Assembly: GCA_949316495.1 (NCBI GenBank)
Contig: OX439001.1
Span: 32,753,020-32,817,019 of the forward strand
Direction of reading: 5' to 3'
From: Amphiduros pacificus
Lineage: Eukaryota > Annelida > Polychaeta > Phyllodocida > Hesionidae
Length of the DNA: 64,000 nucleotides
Part shown: one piece after another, positions 26,301 to 36,507 of the stretch
How positions within the stretch are numbered: position 1 is the stretch's first letter
Layout of the letters: every line of letters starts with the position of its first letter
Program-made: the position numbers and the translations under genes
The notes under the pieces: model-generated
Databases searched by the model: none
What the model saw: only the letters and a program-made list of their open reading frames with translations
Told to the model about the DNA's origin: nothing

Positions 26301-28857
26301 ATTATTTTTTCATTATTCACAATCTGCATTTATCGATGGATTTTGTAAACACAATATGGAATCATAGTTTAATAAGCAAAATGTTACTTTCAACTACCAT
26401 ACATAAAAAATACCCTATTTACAATAAGTTTTTGCTCACATTTCAGCTGGTGATGAAGAGAACAGCGCCAGAAGTCGTCACCACAGCGGCGCCACCTGTC
26501 ACTGCCGCCAAGAAACCAAAGACACCAAAAAAGAGAAAAAAGAAGGACCCCAATGAGCCCAACAAGTGAGAATTATTTCTTTTACTAGAACACCATCTTG
26601 GATGAATATTACAACTATTTCTGAGGTTTTTCAATGTTGAAATATGAACAGATCTTGTTCGCCATCTCCCGCCATTGTTGCTATGGACTCTTCTTGTAAC
26701 TGTATTTAGTTAGTTTTTGATTGGTCAAAAAGAAAATGCTCTTTTTCCCCACCATTGTTTTGCCTGATGTGATTTGTCAGTGAACTGGATGTGTGTATAA
26801 CAGTTGTGGTATTATTATTATTAGGATAAAAAATGAATCATTTTATTTGTAAACCTGAGTTCTGATGATGCATAATGCCATTATAAATGACTTGTCTAGG
26901 TATTATCTTATGTTTGCATTTATTTGAAATGAAAATCACAAAATTACATTCTGAAATATATACAATTAAAAAAAATCTAGGACAAGAACAACTCGGAAAG
27001 AGCATATGGAGGATGATTTTTCATGATTGACATAAAATACCATTGAAGGGAACAATCCCCCCCAAAAAGTCCTACCCCATGTAAGCATACACCTTACATT
27101 TTTAAGATTATTGATCTCAAGGTCACTATTCTCCATCAACTTTGAAACATTCAACCAAAATGGTGGACGTATATAAGGAATGGATTGTGACCATATGTTG
27201 TTGAGTGGGTTATTTTTAGTGTGGGAATTCCAATTTAAGTACCAACACTGACCACAAAGTGCCGATCTTTTGGCCTTAGTGTGTGGGAGATGTGTATTTT
27301 GGATAATTTCCGGGCATTTGTGAAGACAGTTTCATGATGTGGGTACAAGGTGGTGATATCATCTTGGTTGACTACTCATCCACTTAATGTTGGATTACTG
27401 ACAATTATCTTGTTCTTGTGAGCTTTTAAGCAATAGACTTAATACAGATTCACTTTCAATCTTACATTTATAAAGTGATTTTGCACTAAAAAAAATTTGT
27501 CAGTGAGAAATTATTTTCCATTTCTTACTCTGATAACAAATAAAATCTGACAATTTCCGACATCAAATATTTTTTCACTGTGTATCGCATATAATACATC
27601 TTTCTAGAAGATAAAAATTGTTTTTCTGTACATAGATGCTGAATAAACATGTGTGTCACACTGGTATCCAGGGTGTCCTATGGGTGTCACTGCTATCCAG
27701 GGTGTCCTATGGGTGTCACTGCTATCCAGGGTGTCCTATGGGTGTCACTGGTATCCAGGGTGTCCTATGGGTGTCACTGGTATCCAGGGTGTCCTATATT
27801 TAGCACACTGCTATCCAGGGTGTCCTATGGGTGTCACTGCTATCCAGGGTGTCCTATGGGTGTCACTGGTATCCAGGGTGTCCTATGGGTGTCACTGGTA
27901 TCCAGGGTGTCCTATGGGTGTCACTGGTATCCAGGGTGTCCTATGGGTGTCACTGGTATCCAGGGTGTCCTATGGGTGTTACTGCTATCCAAGGTGTCCT
28001 ATGGGTGTCACTGGTATCCAGGGTGTCCTATGGGTGTCACCGGTATCCAGGGTGTCCTATGGGTGTCACTGGTATCCAGTGTGTCCTATAGGTGTCACTG
28101 GTATCCAGGGTGTCCTATGGGTGTCACTGGTATCCAGGGTGTCCTATGGGTGTCACTGGTATCCAGGGTGTCCTATGGGTGTCACTGCTATCCAAGGTGT
28201 CCTATGGGTGTCACTGGTATCCAGGGTGTCCTATGGGTGTCACTGGTATCCAGGGTGTCCTATATTTAGCACATTGGTATCCAGGGTGCCCTGTGTGTAT
28301 CTAATCAGTTGTGGGTAATATTACCATGATTATGGCAGTAAAGGGATATTTGTTAAAGGTCTATACATTACAAGAATGATTTGAAAAAAATTGAAATATT
28401 AGAAATGTTTTCACGGTTCCATACCGATTTGCACAGCTTTTTTTCCAGCAGGTCATTTTAAAGATAAGTTTTGCAAAGAAGTTTGAGCCGCATCTTTGGA
28501 AATTCTATTTAATATGTGTCCTTCACACAAGTATATATATATATATATCCTGTCTGCAGTTGTGGTACATGATAAATGCTTAATCATTGTGGTTTTGTGG
28601 TCACTCAGGAAGATCTCCTGTTGCAAAGTCTGCAGAGCATCCTATACTGGCCAGCCCCGGGCTCCACATACCTCATCATTTAATGTACTCCCTCGGCAAC
28701 TGCATACTTTGTTCTTTCGATCGGAAAAAAAGTCAAGTGGATGTGGTTGTAGAAGGAAATGACATTGCCATTGCTTATTTGCTTCCAGGAAAGAAATATC
28801 ACTTTATGAAATGCATTTTTATATGTATATTATCAAGGAAAAAAATGAAATGTACTA

Positions 28858-28907
<50 letters not shown>

Positions 28908-31900
28908 ATATTCAGACATATCTATGTTGATTATAAAAGACTGAGCTGAGATATCTTGAACAGATTGCCAATAATATATTTTTTGCAATACAACATTAAA
29001 AACATTTGTAAAGGATAAATTAAGTTTAATGGAAACAATTGATTCCAAAACAAATAATTGAAATATGAAGAGGAAAGCTTTAATCTTTGTGACACATTTT
29101 TTATGGTATTGACTTTGTGTTTTACAGACCAGTGTCGGCGTATGCATTATTCTTTCGAGATACTCAAGCAGCAATTAAGGGACAGAATCCCAACGCCAGT
29201 TTTGGAGAAGTATCCAAAATAGTGGCCTCCATGTGGGACAACCTTGATGCTGAGCAGAAGGGGGTAAGTTCCACCTGGCTTTCATTTCCACAATCAGATA
29301 CATGTTCACTCCCATTAGAAGGATATAAAGCAGCCTTTTTGATAAAATGGTCTTCATACACTTTTATTTACAATTTTGAATATGAAGAAGTCTTCTTATA
29401 GAAATTTGAGTACCTATTATTTTTTCATCAGTTAAATTTATTTGTTTTCATATTTGAGTCATTATAAAATTGATTTGACTTAACACCCTCTTCTCAAGCT
29501 CATATCTCATTGATCCTAATAGTTCACATTAAAATTTGTTTTTTTAGGTTTTTTATGATAAAAAAAAACAATAATGAAAGATAACAATGGTGACCAAAAA
29601 TGCCCCTTTGACAATAAATAAAATATCAGACTCCTTAATTTTCAATATATAAAAGGCTAATATTAAGGACATTGTTCATCAAACCAACATTTTTTTGTAT
29701 TTATTTTGTGTTTATGTCAAGATAATTGATAGTCTGAGATGAGTGATTTTTCCCAAAATCATTTCCATTAAATTTAATTATCACCTTTGTTGTGAGCTTT
29801 TGTGTTGTCCTTTCATGCTGTCACTGAAGATTCATTGCCGAAACTAATCTCAACTTCTGCCACAAATAATACTTTCATAAATTGTGCATAATTAGGACAC
29901 AATTATCGTGAAAATACATCAATATCGCAAATTATTGTTGATTTTGAATTGATACAGACTTTTTGTATTACATGCCATGACGATTTCTGGGCGAGCCAGC
30001 CAGTGTTTTGTTTACATTTTTTTTCCTGTGCCAAAGATAACTAGACTGCTGACATTTTAACAGGCACTACAGAATGACATTTTGACAACAATATGATGAA
30101 GATTGATCATGCAGAAATACAGCTGTGCTTGATAGCTTCCATTTAATGCTATCCTCAACTTATTGCGCAACAAGACTGACCAAATCTTTTCCAACTTATG
30201 ATGAACGGATTAAAGTATTTTCTATTATTCAAAATGATTACTCTCAAGAGTTCCAGCCCTGATTGTTTTATGTCTTCCAGAAAATAAATTATTTGCTCTC
30301 AGGGTAAAAAGTTTTGGATATATACCTCCCTTTTCTGTGAGCTTTAGTCGCCCAGAAAGCTTTTCCGTGAAACAATTACAAACTAATGGATTTACCTTCA
30401 ATTAGTGTTAATGGCCTTAGCTTGCAAAATGTAGGCAATATTTACAATGGAGCTTAACACCTCTTATGCCACAGAAGTAACTATGTCTGATAATTTCAGG
30501 AAATTTGGCATCATGGCATCTGTTACTTATAAGTAAAGTGAGACATTTTCACAAGATTTTCATGATTTTGACGAATTCTGATGAGTCTGTAGAGGAGTAA
30601 ATATGTTAGCAGTAATTACTAATGGGTGAAACAGGAGAGCCGACGCAGCACGAGAGTTATAATAACTGATAAAAGATTCATTTGTGTAGTGGCTGGGGTT
30701 ACTGGTAATTATTCAGACGCAGATGCTTATTGGTCACAAATTTTATTTTCATACATCCATTTAATCGGGGAAAAAAGTGAAGTTGTCTTTTCACACTCCG
30801 TGACTCATAATGTGTGATTACACTAAATTAGCATTTATCTTAAAAACAACATAATTATACTCCTCTATTCTTTTTTTGGACAGATATGCAGTTTTTATAG
30901 CCGATCTCGCCTTGATTTATACGATCCTTTATATGGGGTTTGAGTCATAAATCATCAGTCTTTTTCTTTGCGATCCAATTATGGCGAAAAATGTGACAAA
31001 ATTAGTCACCTTCATGTTATTGATGTGTGAAAAACAACTTGTATTACTGTGTTGTATTGCCTTCTTCAGTGCTTTACTGTTACACTTTGATGTCAAAATA
31101 AAATAAGGTTGAATTTGAAAATAATCATGGCAGCACCACTAATTAGTATGATTTTCCAGTTTTGAATTAATCATATTTAAAGTGTAATTGCACACTTATT
31201 TTATTTTTTTGCCATTAATAACATTTCCACTCATTTATCTATTTGCAGGAGTACAAAAAGAGAACGGAAACTGCCAAGAAGGAGTACTTAAAACAATTAG
31301 CAGCCTACAGGGCAAGTCTTGTTTCAAAGGTAAATAAATAGTCCTTTCACATTTCCACAATTGATATAAGTATTCAGTTTTAGGCTGATGACATTTGAAA
31401 GTACTTAGTTCTCTGTGCTATTTTTGTGTCGAGGCCTTTAAAATGGATGGCCTCTGTACCTACATGATTCAAATTATCTAGCTTTTAATTTGTATTCCTC
31501 ATTTATTTCATGGAGGTCACCTTTAAAAAGATAAAAATGTTTGAGAAAATAGATATCTGAACATCAAAGGGGTTCAATACTTAAAGAATCTCATCCCAAC
31601 TCTGATTTCTTATTGATGTTCTTTGGTGCATTTCATTTCAGAAAGGTCATATACACATTAACGTCAATGTCATAAAAGAACGTATGTTACTGTGATGTCA
31701 GCTTTTCAAGCTGAATATGTTTTTGTCATACGCAATGCTGATAAATGAAGATACAACATCACAGATATCTTTCAAATCTTATTTCCCTTTGTCCTTCTTG
31801 TTCTGTCAGAAAAAAAAGAAATTAGAATTTACTGTTGGCAGCTCATTGACATATCTGAAAAAGATTTAAAGTAGTTTCCATTTGAGGAAGCATTTTGAAA

Positions 31901-34900
31901 ACCTGATTTGTCACTGCGTTGTCACAAAATAGACACTGAACTCTCTTTCATAGAGATGTATATGCAAATATAGAGATGACACAAGGTTTAGTCTTAAATA
32001 AGTAATTACTGTTTCCAGGCTACATCCAGTGCATCTTAAATCGTATTTACCATCAAACATGGAAATCAAATATGGCCAAAATGGTTCAACTTCTGCATCA
32101 GTAAACAAGAAAAAAAGCTAGCTAGATCACAGGATGAAATTGATAAAGAAATGTACCCGAAATGTCATGAAACGAACAATGAAATTGATCAAGGTTTCAT
32201 GCTCAGATGTGTTTTCCCCAAGACAAACATACAATACAATGAAATTCTATACAGAGAGAAAAAAATTGCTCGTTCATGCATGTTAGTTCAATTCACATAT
32301 TTCTTATGGAAATAGTGTTGATATTTAAAATTAAAATCTGAGTCATCCATTTGAATCCATTTGAATATTACTTAACAGCTTTAAGGGAGATTGAATTAAA
32401 TTTGAAGAAAAAGAGTCCTGAAGAAGATAAGATTAATAATGCATTCATGTAATCATTGGATCAAATTAATGGAAAGATTGATGTTTCCATGAATATGAGA
32501 ATAGAAAAAACTACTTAGTCTCATCATGCATCAGAAAATATGCTTAATGTTATTATACCCCAAGTATAATTGTGACGACACATACATTAATTAGTTGTTG
32601 ATGTCTGGTGTATTTGTAGCAGACCGTAGACCCTATGGATCCATATGCGGAAAAGTCTGGAATGGGAGGAGGGAAGGCCATGATGGCGCCACCGTCCACA
32701 TCTGTATCTAGTCCCGTCGGGATGGGGTCAATGGTGACCTCGGCTCCCCCTCTCAGTCACTACACCCCGCTGACCAGCATGGGGCAGCACCCACACCATG
32801 CCCCACCGATGTACCCCCACCACCAGCACCCCCATCAGGGCTCCCCACCCATGGGTCAGCCTGGTCCCCCGCCGGGCCCCCACCAGATGGGAGGTGGTGT
32901 GGGAGGCATGGGTCCCCGTCCACTCTCACACCCGGGCATGCCGCCCCCGCAGACCAGCCCCAACAACTCGCACATGGCCGCCATGCAGCATCAGCAACAT
33001 AACATGCATCCCATGAACAATCAGGTAAACATATTTCCCTATAACATCACCTGCTATAAAAAAAACAAATCCTGTTCCAAGAAGAAAAATAAAAATGGAA
33101 TGAATCATCCAACTTTTTGTTGGCTTGTTTCCGATAATATGAGTCAAACAAAATGTTAAAGCAGATTATCCTGTTGACTTTCACCATCCCTAATGAACCT
33201 TTTTATGGTGTGAGAAGGGAGCCTGAAACTCAGTCAAATTATCCTTTTATACAAAAAAGATTTGGATGCAAAAGGAGTTGAAGTTACGCATAAGACATCA
33301 GTAACAAACACCTCTGGTAGTAATGTAGTTAAGCTTCTGTAAACAGTTGATTTATGCATATAAACTCAAAGAGAACTTAGAAGCACTCCTACTCATTATA
33401 TATTGTCCCATTTAATTCTTTATTTCTGTTAACAATCAGAATTTATATTTTAATCTTCTCAGATATATTATTACATACAGAAACACATCATTCATCTATT
33501 CTATCCACTTGATCATTTATCAAACACTACAGCATTTTGGCATGCAATGTCCAAATAAAACACTGAGAAGCTTGTACTTATATTAATGTGTAAATGCTTG
33601 TGTAATACAGGATAAACAGTTTGCTTGGCTATTAGCATAGGTTCAAGTACTGTTATTAAATTTACTCTAAGAATTGCTTTTTAAATCAGCCGAGCACCAA
33701 ATCCTGAGGCAGAACACGAGCCTATGACATCAGACAGATTCCCCCTTCTGCTAATACTAATGACATGTTCATATCAACAACAATTTCAGTATCTGATTAA
33801 TACATGAACTAAATTGTGATTAAGTCATTTAATTCTAGATTAGTTAGGACTTAGATAAAAAAAACTTTAATTTAAATAGATAGCATAGGCAACAGACAAA
33901 AAATCAGCAATTGTCATTTATACAGGGGAATTGGAGCCAGTAGATTTAGGCTCAGCATGTGTGTAGAGGGAGCCAGTGAGCAGGAGGCTGAGGCAGACAA
34001 AGGCCTGGGGAGAACAAAGGAAAGATGCTGCAGGTGCAGTGAGGCTCTCGACGGGCAGAGCCTGGGACTCAATCTTACACACATTAGTCGTACACACACA
34101 AAAAAGCATACAAATCATACACCCTTTTTTTTAAGTAACCACCTGTCAAACATACATTTGGTGAAATTTGGGGGAATTTTTTTAACAATTTTATATGTAA
34201 AAGTAAAGATTTACAGACTTAAAAAAGAGAGGATCAGAGATCAGAGAGGATCAGAGATTTGTCAGCCTCAGTTTTGATAATGATGAATGTATTAATAGAT
34301 GAACAAAATGCAAATGTCACCATATTGAGGTTAGATTTCAATAAATAATGAAATTTGGGTGCTTTTGTTCCAAGTTTTGTTAGGAAAAGGATTTATTGAA
34401 GTTTTCTTAATCAGAGAAGCAATTCAATACTATTGATTTAATAAACTTGGAATATGTAAAAGAACCCTCATATCAAATATTTTTATTTATTAATTGTTCA
34501 GAGTGTTTCAAACAGAATATATTTATCATCAGTGAATCATAAATGTCATGAAGATATATCAGTTGAAAAAGTGAAAATTTAATTTATGTCAAACCACACT
34601 AAATGTGCAACAGAATGTTCAGATAAAAAATACGAGAAAGGTGAGAGAGAATTAAGTCCTCTGTCCGGTGATCTTGAAATTGGATATGCCAAAGGGAACT
34701 GTACCCACAAGGAAGAGTCAAGTTAGTTCAGGCAAATAAGCAAACACACTATTAAAATAAATATAGTTATAGCCAGAATTACAAAGTGGTTTCTGCAATA
34801 AAATTCAACGTATTTGAAACATTATTTACATTTCTTTGTTAAATGATGGAATAGATGTATATATATTTTAAGATATCTTAATGCATGCAGCTTGGTGGTC

Positions 34901-36507
34901 AGACTGGGCTGTTGGTTCATGCGTGGTATACATGTAGTTAAGATTTGTTGTGTTGTTTGCAGGGTCAGACTTACTCAGGAGTACACGATGGCCAGCAGCA
35001 CCACCATATGGGCAATGGCGGACAGTGTATACGCACCGGCTGCCCCAACGTTGCCGTCGAAAACCCGGCCTGGGACAGCGAGTACTGCAGTAATGAGTGT
35101 GTCGTTTCCCACTGCAGGTTCGTGTACGTTTTACACTTTTTACTAGTTCAGATCTATATGTTGTCCTTGTTGGATATGCAATGTCTTATTATGTAGTTCT
35201 ACATATCTGATATAAGATTTTTTTTAAAGTGAATGGAATGAAACGACAAGTCCAAGTCTGAATAAATTTTTGTGAGATATTGGTGGAGATATTTAGATTT
35301 GATAATTTGAACTGGAAAGGTTTGCCTCCTGATTATTTGTTTGATATCATTGCAGTAACACTGACAGGGCTTAAATAATGAGATTTACAAATTTGAAAAC
35401 AAAGATTTTTCTTTATTTGTTTAATCAGCATTGTGCTTAAAATAGATGAAACCTTATGTCTGTAAAACTTCTAATATGGAATAAAAACAATTCCAAATAT
35501 GGAATAAAAACAATTCCAAATATGGAATAAAAACAATTCCAATATGTAATTGTTTGACACCACTAAATATTAAGCTTCTTAGATAATGTAAAGAAGGCAG
35601 TTATATTCATGAAATAAAAACAGTTTTATCTGTTTTTTAAATGTTTGAGCAGCAATTCACCTGCTGCCTTTATTAAATATCCAGCCAGTTTCATGACTAA
35701 TCTCAATAATTTTATTTATAAATTGCAAGAAAATAAAATAAAGTTTCTGATAATTAACTTTGTAATCATTGGATTTGAAACTTTTAAGGCAAACTAAATA
35801 TTATATCAAATGCCAGAAAGAAAAAATGGTTATGTAAAATTTGCTAAGGGAATAGATACAACATAATAATGCTTTAATTATCCAGAAAATATATATATAT
35901 ATGGTAGCAATTTGCGAAGTGTTTTTTTTTCTGTAATACATTCACCTTGACACATTCAACGGGCACCATATGATTTTAAGTATTCCTGTCACCAATACCA
36001 TAATGGACGAGAAAATTATAATTTGGATGGCAGGTGCTCTTAGTGTATTTGCTTTTGAATCCATTTCCCTCAGCCTGACGTTCCTGTTCTGTTTGTACAT
36101 CTCTTTATTGAAGACACCTGCATTAGCCAAATTAGACGCCCCTGAAATCGGAGATCATGTCGAATCCACTGCAAATTAGAGATTTTTTTTTCTTTTTGTC
36201 AGATTAATATCATTTCTTGTCATTCTCATGATGTTTGTGTGTTTTCTTCTGTTTTTAAGTAGCATCCTACAGTCATTGGGAACTAGTTTAGTGTGCATAT
36301 ATGTACTTAAATTATAGTGATACTTTGACAGCAAGCATTATTACATTGCACAGCTGAAAAGAATTTTCTATTTTAAAAATAAATGAGTGATTTTGTAATG
36401 TCATTATAACTAATCTTGGTTTTTTCTTGTTCTTTTACAGGGATGTGTTCACCGCTTGGGTGGCCTCTCGTCAGCCCGGGAATAACTCATATGCATCAGT
36501 CAAGTGA
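7314..36507 (+). CDS. TOX: TOX-family HMG-box transcriptional regulator (whole spliced gene)
   Basis: Proposed coding exons: 7314-7502, 7840-7848, 25176-25856, 26447-26565, 29128-29263, 31249-31329, 32620 (or 32623)-33024, 34963-35117, 36441-36507. All junctions are GT-AG and keep frame, giving about 612 residues, similar to vertebrate TOX proteins. Order: [12 protein letters not shown] (the TFHTPSLGDEEF block of vertebrate TOX), a His-Gln repeat, ITTIGQSQ...QLGL, an NLS ([12 protein letters not shown], about 315-326), an HMG box (about 327-400, [19 protein letters not shown]), a Pro/His/Gly/Met-rich region, and a C-terminal C-x4-C-x14-C-x3-C-x4-C module followed by [11 protein letters not shown], as in TOX4-like proteins. 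TOX proteins are nuclear, bind and bend DNA through the single HMG box, and regulate transcription. The C-terminal module favours a TOX4-like ancestral state; which vertebrate paralogue is closest is not resolved. Confidence 0.93.
7503..7839 (+). other. TOX intron 1 (337 bp)
   Basis: Intron between exon 1 and the proposed microexon, running from gtaaga to a pyrimidine-rich ttcatgcag. No repeat or other feature was seen. If the microexon is skipped, this is simply the start of a 17.7-kb intron. Confidence 0.5.
7840..7848 (+). CDS. TOX: Candidate 9-nt TOX microexon (Asn-Asp-Gln)
   Basis: AACGATCAG lies between a good acceptor (tttcatgcag) and a perfect donor (CAG|gtaagt, 7849-7854). Both flanks are phase 0, so including it adds N-D-Q between NSE and TFHAPSFG. 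Vertebrate TOX has a glutamine directly before TFHTPS (EQTFHTPS), so inclusion restores the family-typical Q. The consensus splice sites, frame neutrality and matching residue support a real, possibly alternative, microexon. Transcript evidence is not available here. Confidence 0.55.
14555..14632 (+). other. 78-nt imperfect inverted repeat (stable hairpin)
   Basis: The left arm starts TGCCAGGGGG and the right arm ends CCCCCCTGGCA. Inner arms ACAAAGCC and GGGCTTTG pair around a loop of about 15 nt, with ATAAT/ATTAT pairing and small bulges between. Length, loop size and bulging resemble a precursor microRNA hairpin, but no known miRNA seed is recognised. It may be a structured intronic RNA, a small inverted-repeat element or a regulatory palindrome. 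Confidence 0.4.
23299..23346. repeat. (TA)n(TG)n microsatellite
   Basis: Uninterrupted TA dinucleotides pass into TG dinucleotides and then a TATA-rich tail inside the large TOX intron. Confidence 0.9.
24318..24442. repeat. 12-bp minisatellite (cctgtatgcagt type)
   Basis: About ten tandem copies of a 12-bp unit, cctgtatgcagt/c, with single-base variants. Because 12 is a multiple of three, several frames stay open through it on both strands, and these should not be taken as genes. It lies about 730 bp upstream of TOX exon 3. Confidence 0.9.
24470..24695. repeat. 36-bp G-rich minisatellite
   Basis: About six tandem copies of a 36-bp unit that begins gggatgtgcggttgtgct and ends gagtgggtgggct, directly after the 12-bp array. 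The top strand is strongly G/T-biased. The unit length is a multiple of three, so long spurious frames arise on both strands. Confidence 0.92.
25176..25856 (+). CDS. TOX: TOX coding exon 3 (N-terminal regulatory region)
   Basis: The exon starts after tctttgcag in phase 0 with [12 protein letters not shown] and encodes 227 residues. It holds five HQQQ repeats built from a 12-bp CAC/T-CAA-CAA-CAG unit, [12 protein letters not shown] (compare vertebrate FPPQSLDLPSIT), ITTIGQSQ and [11 protein letters not shown], a poly-Asn run, and the acidic [14 protein letters not shown]. The preferred donor is TTG|gtaagc at 25857. A second in-frame donor, CAG|gttggt at 25824, would drop 11 residues. Confidence 0.9.
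25857..26446 (+). other. TOX intron 3
   Basis: A 590-bp AT-rich intron between gtaagc and ctcacatttcag. No repeat or other feature was seen. Confidence 0.85.
26447..26565 (+). CDS. TOX: TOX coding exon 4 (NLS and start of HMG box)
   Basis: Encodes [11 protein letters not shown], then a basic stretch [12 protein letters not shown] matching the NLS that precedes the HMG box in all TOX proteins, then DPNEPNK, the invariant entry to the box. The donor AA|gtgaga leaves phase 2, completed by the first base of the next exon to give Lys-Pro-Val-Ser. Confidence 0.95.
27658..28290. repeat. 29-bp minisatellite
   Basis: About 21 tandem copies of a 29-bp unit starting ggtatccagggtgtcctatg, with few substitutions (ctatcc for gtatcc, tccaagg for tccaggg). 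Two copies carry the same variant segment, atatttagcacac/t, about 465 bp apart, which points to duplication of blocks of units. High similarity between units implies recent expansion. The open frames across it are artefacts. Confidence 0.95.
28858..28903. repeat. (TG)n microsatellite
   Basis: About 22 uninterrupted TG dinucleotides in TOX intron 4, roughly 225 bp upstream of the HMG-box exon acceptor. Confidence 0.95.
29128..29263 (+). CDS. TOX: TOX coding exon 5 (HMG-box core)
   Basis: The acceptor tgttttacag is followed by [18 protein letters not shown], then [20 protein letters not shown], nearly identical to vertebrate TOX helices 1 and 2. It ends DAEQKG before GGG|gtaagt, phase 0. The frame continuing past 29263 is intronic. 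Confidence 0.97.
29264..31248 (+). other. TOX intron 5
   Basis: About 2 kb, AT-rich, ending in a pyrimidine-rich atttgcag. There is no repeat array. The stretch 29.8-30.9 kb is moderately complex and could be regulatory; nothing else was seen. Confidence 0.8.
31249..31329 (+). CDS. TOX: TOX coding exon 6 (HMG-box helix 3)
   Basis: An 81-bp exon encoding [17 protein letters not shown] then [10 protein letters not shown], matching the vertebrate [26 protein letters not shown] segment that closes the HMG box. Flanked by atttgcag and AAG|gtaaat, phase 0 at both ends. Confidence 0.97.
31330..32619 (+). other. TOX intron 6
   Basis: About 1.3 kb of AT-rich sequence. No repeat, transposon or additional exon was seen. 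It ends in a tandem acceptor (tag|cag). Confidence 0.8.
32620..33024 (+). CDS. TOX: TOX coding exon 7 (Pro/His/Gly/Met-rich region)
   Basis: Encodes (Q)[18 protein letters not shown], then a low-complexity Pro/His/Gly/Met-rich stretch including [15 protein letters not shown] and [12 protein letters not shown], ending NMHPMNNQ before CAG|gtaaac. The GC content is far above the introns. The start has a NAGNAG acceptor (tagcag), so isoforms with or without one Gln are likely. The region is probably disordered and corresponds to the variable transactivation part of TOX proteins. Confidence 0.92.
33025..34962 (+). other. TOX intron 7
   Basis: A 1.9-kb intron, mostly AT-rich. A GC-rich patch at about 33920-34080 follows a tatacag acceptor-like site but shows no recognisable protein. 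A short repeat, gatcagaga, occurs at 34231-34257. Nothing else was seen. Confidence 0.75.
34963..35117 (+). CDS. TOX: TOX coding exon 8 (C-terminal cysteine module)
   Basis: Encodes [18 protein letters not shown], then CIRTGCPN...[14 protein letters not shown], giving a C-x4-C-x14-C-x3-C-x4-C pattern. As I recall the family, the same spacing occurs near the end of vertebrate TOX4 (SGC...[14 protein letters not shown]). It may form a small metal-binding fold; the function is unknown. The donor TGCAG|gttcgt leaves phase 2. Confidence 0.94.
35118..36440 (+). other. TOX intron 8
   Basis: A 1.3-kb AT-rich intron. It contains a 23-bp unit (ccaaatatggaataaaaaca type) repeated three times at 35474-35545 and a short (AT)n at 35888-35901. 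The open frames at 35942-36179 have no recognisable domain. Confidence 0.8.
35474..35545. repeat. 23-bp tandem triplication
   Basis: Three near-identical copies of a 23-bp unit containing atggaataaaaacaattcca in TOX intron 8. Confidence 0.9.
36441..36507 (+). CDS. TOX: TOX last coding exon
   Basis: The acceptor cttttacag completes the split Arg codon, followed by [21 protein letters not shown] and TGA at 36505-36507. The vertebrate counterpart ends DVFLAWVASRNSNTVVFVK, so this end is almost certainly the true terminus. Confidence 0.96.

Larger units (their letters stand above)
26566..29127 (+). other. TOX intron 4, with a 29-bp minisatellite and a TG microsatellite
   Basis: A 2.56-kb intron dominated by the 29-bp array at 27658-28290 and the TG run at 28860-28903. 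A moderately GC-rich patch at 28600-28770 begins right after a plausible acceptor (tggtcactcag). A frame compatible with exon 4 runs to a stop at 28760-28762, so an alternative last exon is conceivable. Otherwise the intron is AT-rich with no feature seen. Confidence 0.7.

Noticed and set aside
27649-28318. Long frames with [10 protein letters not shown]-like repeats
   Set aside because: The 29-bp minisatellite keeps frames open by chance; the period is not a multiple of three, so the peptide repeats only every 87 bp. It lies inside a TOX intron.
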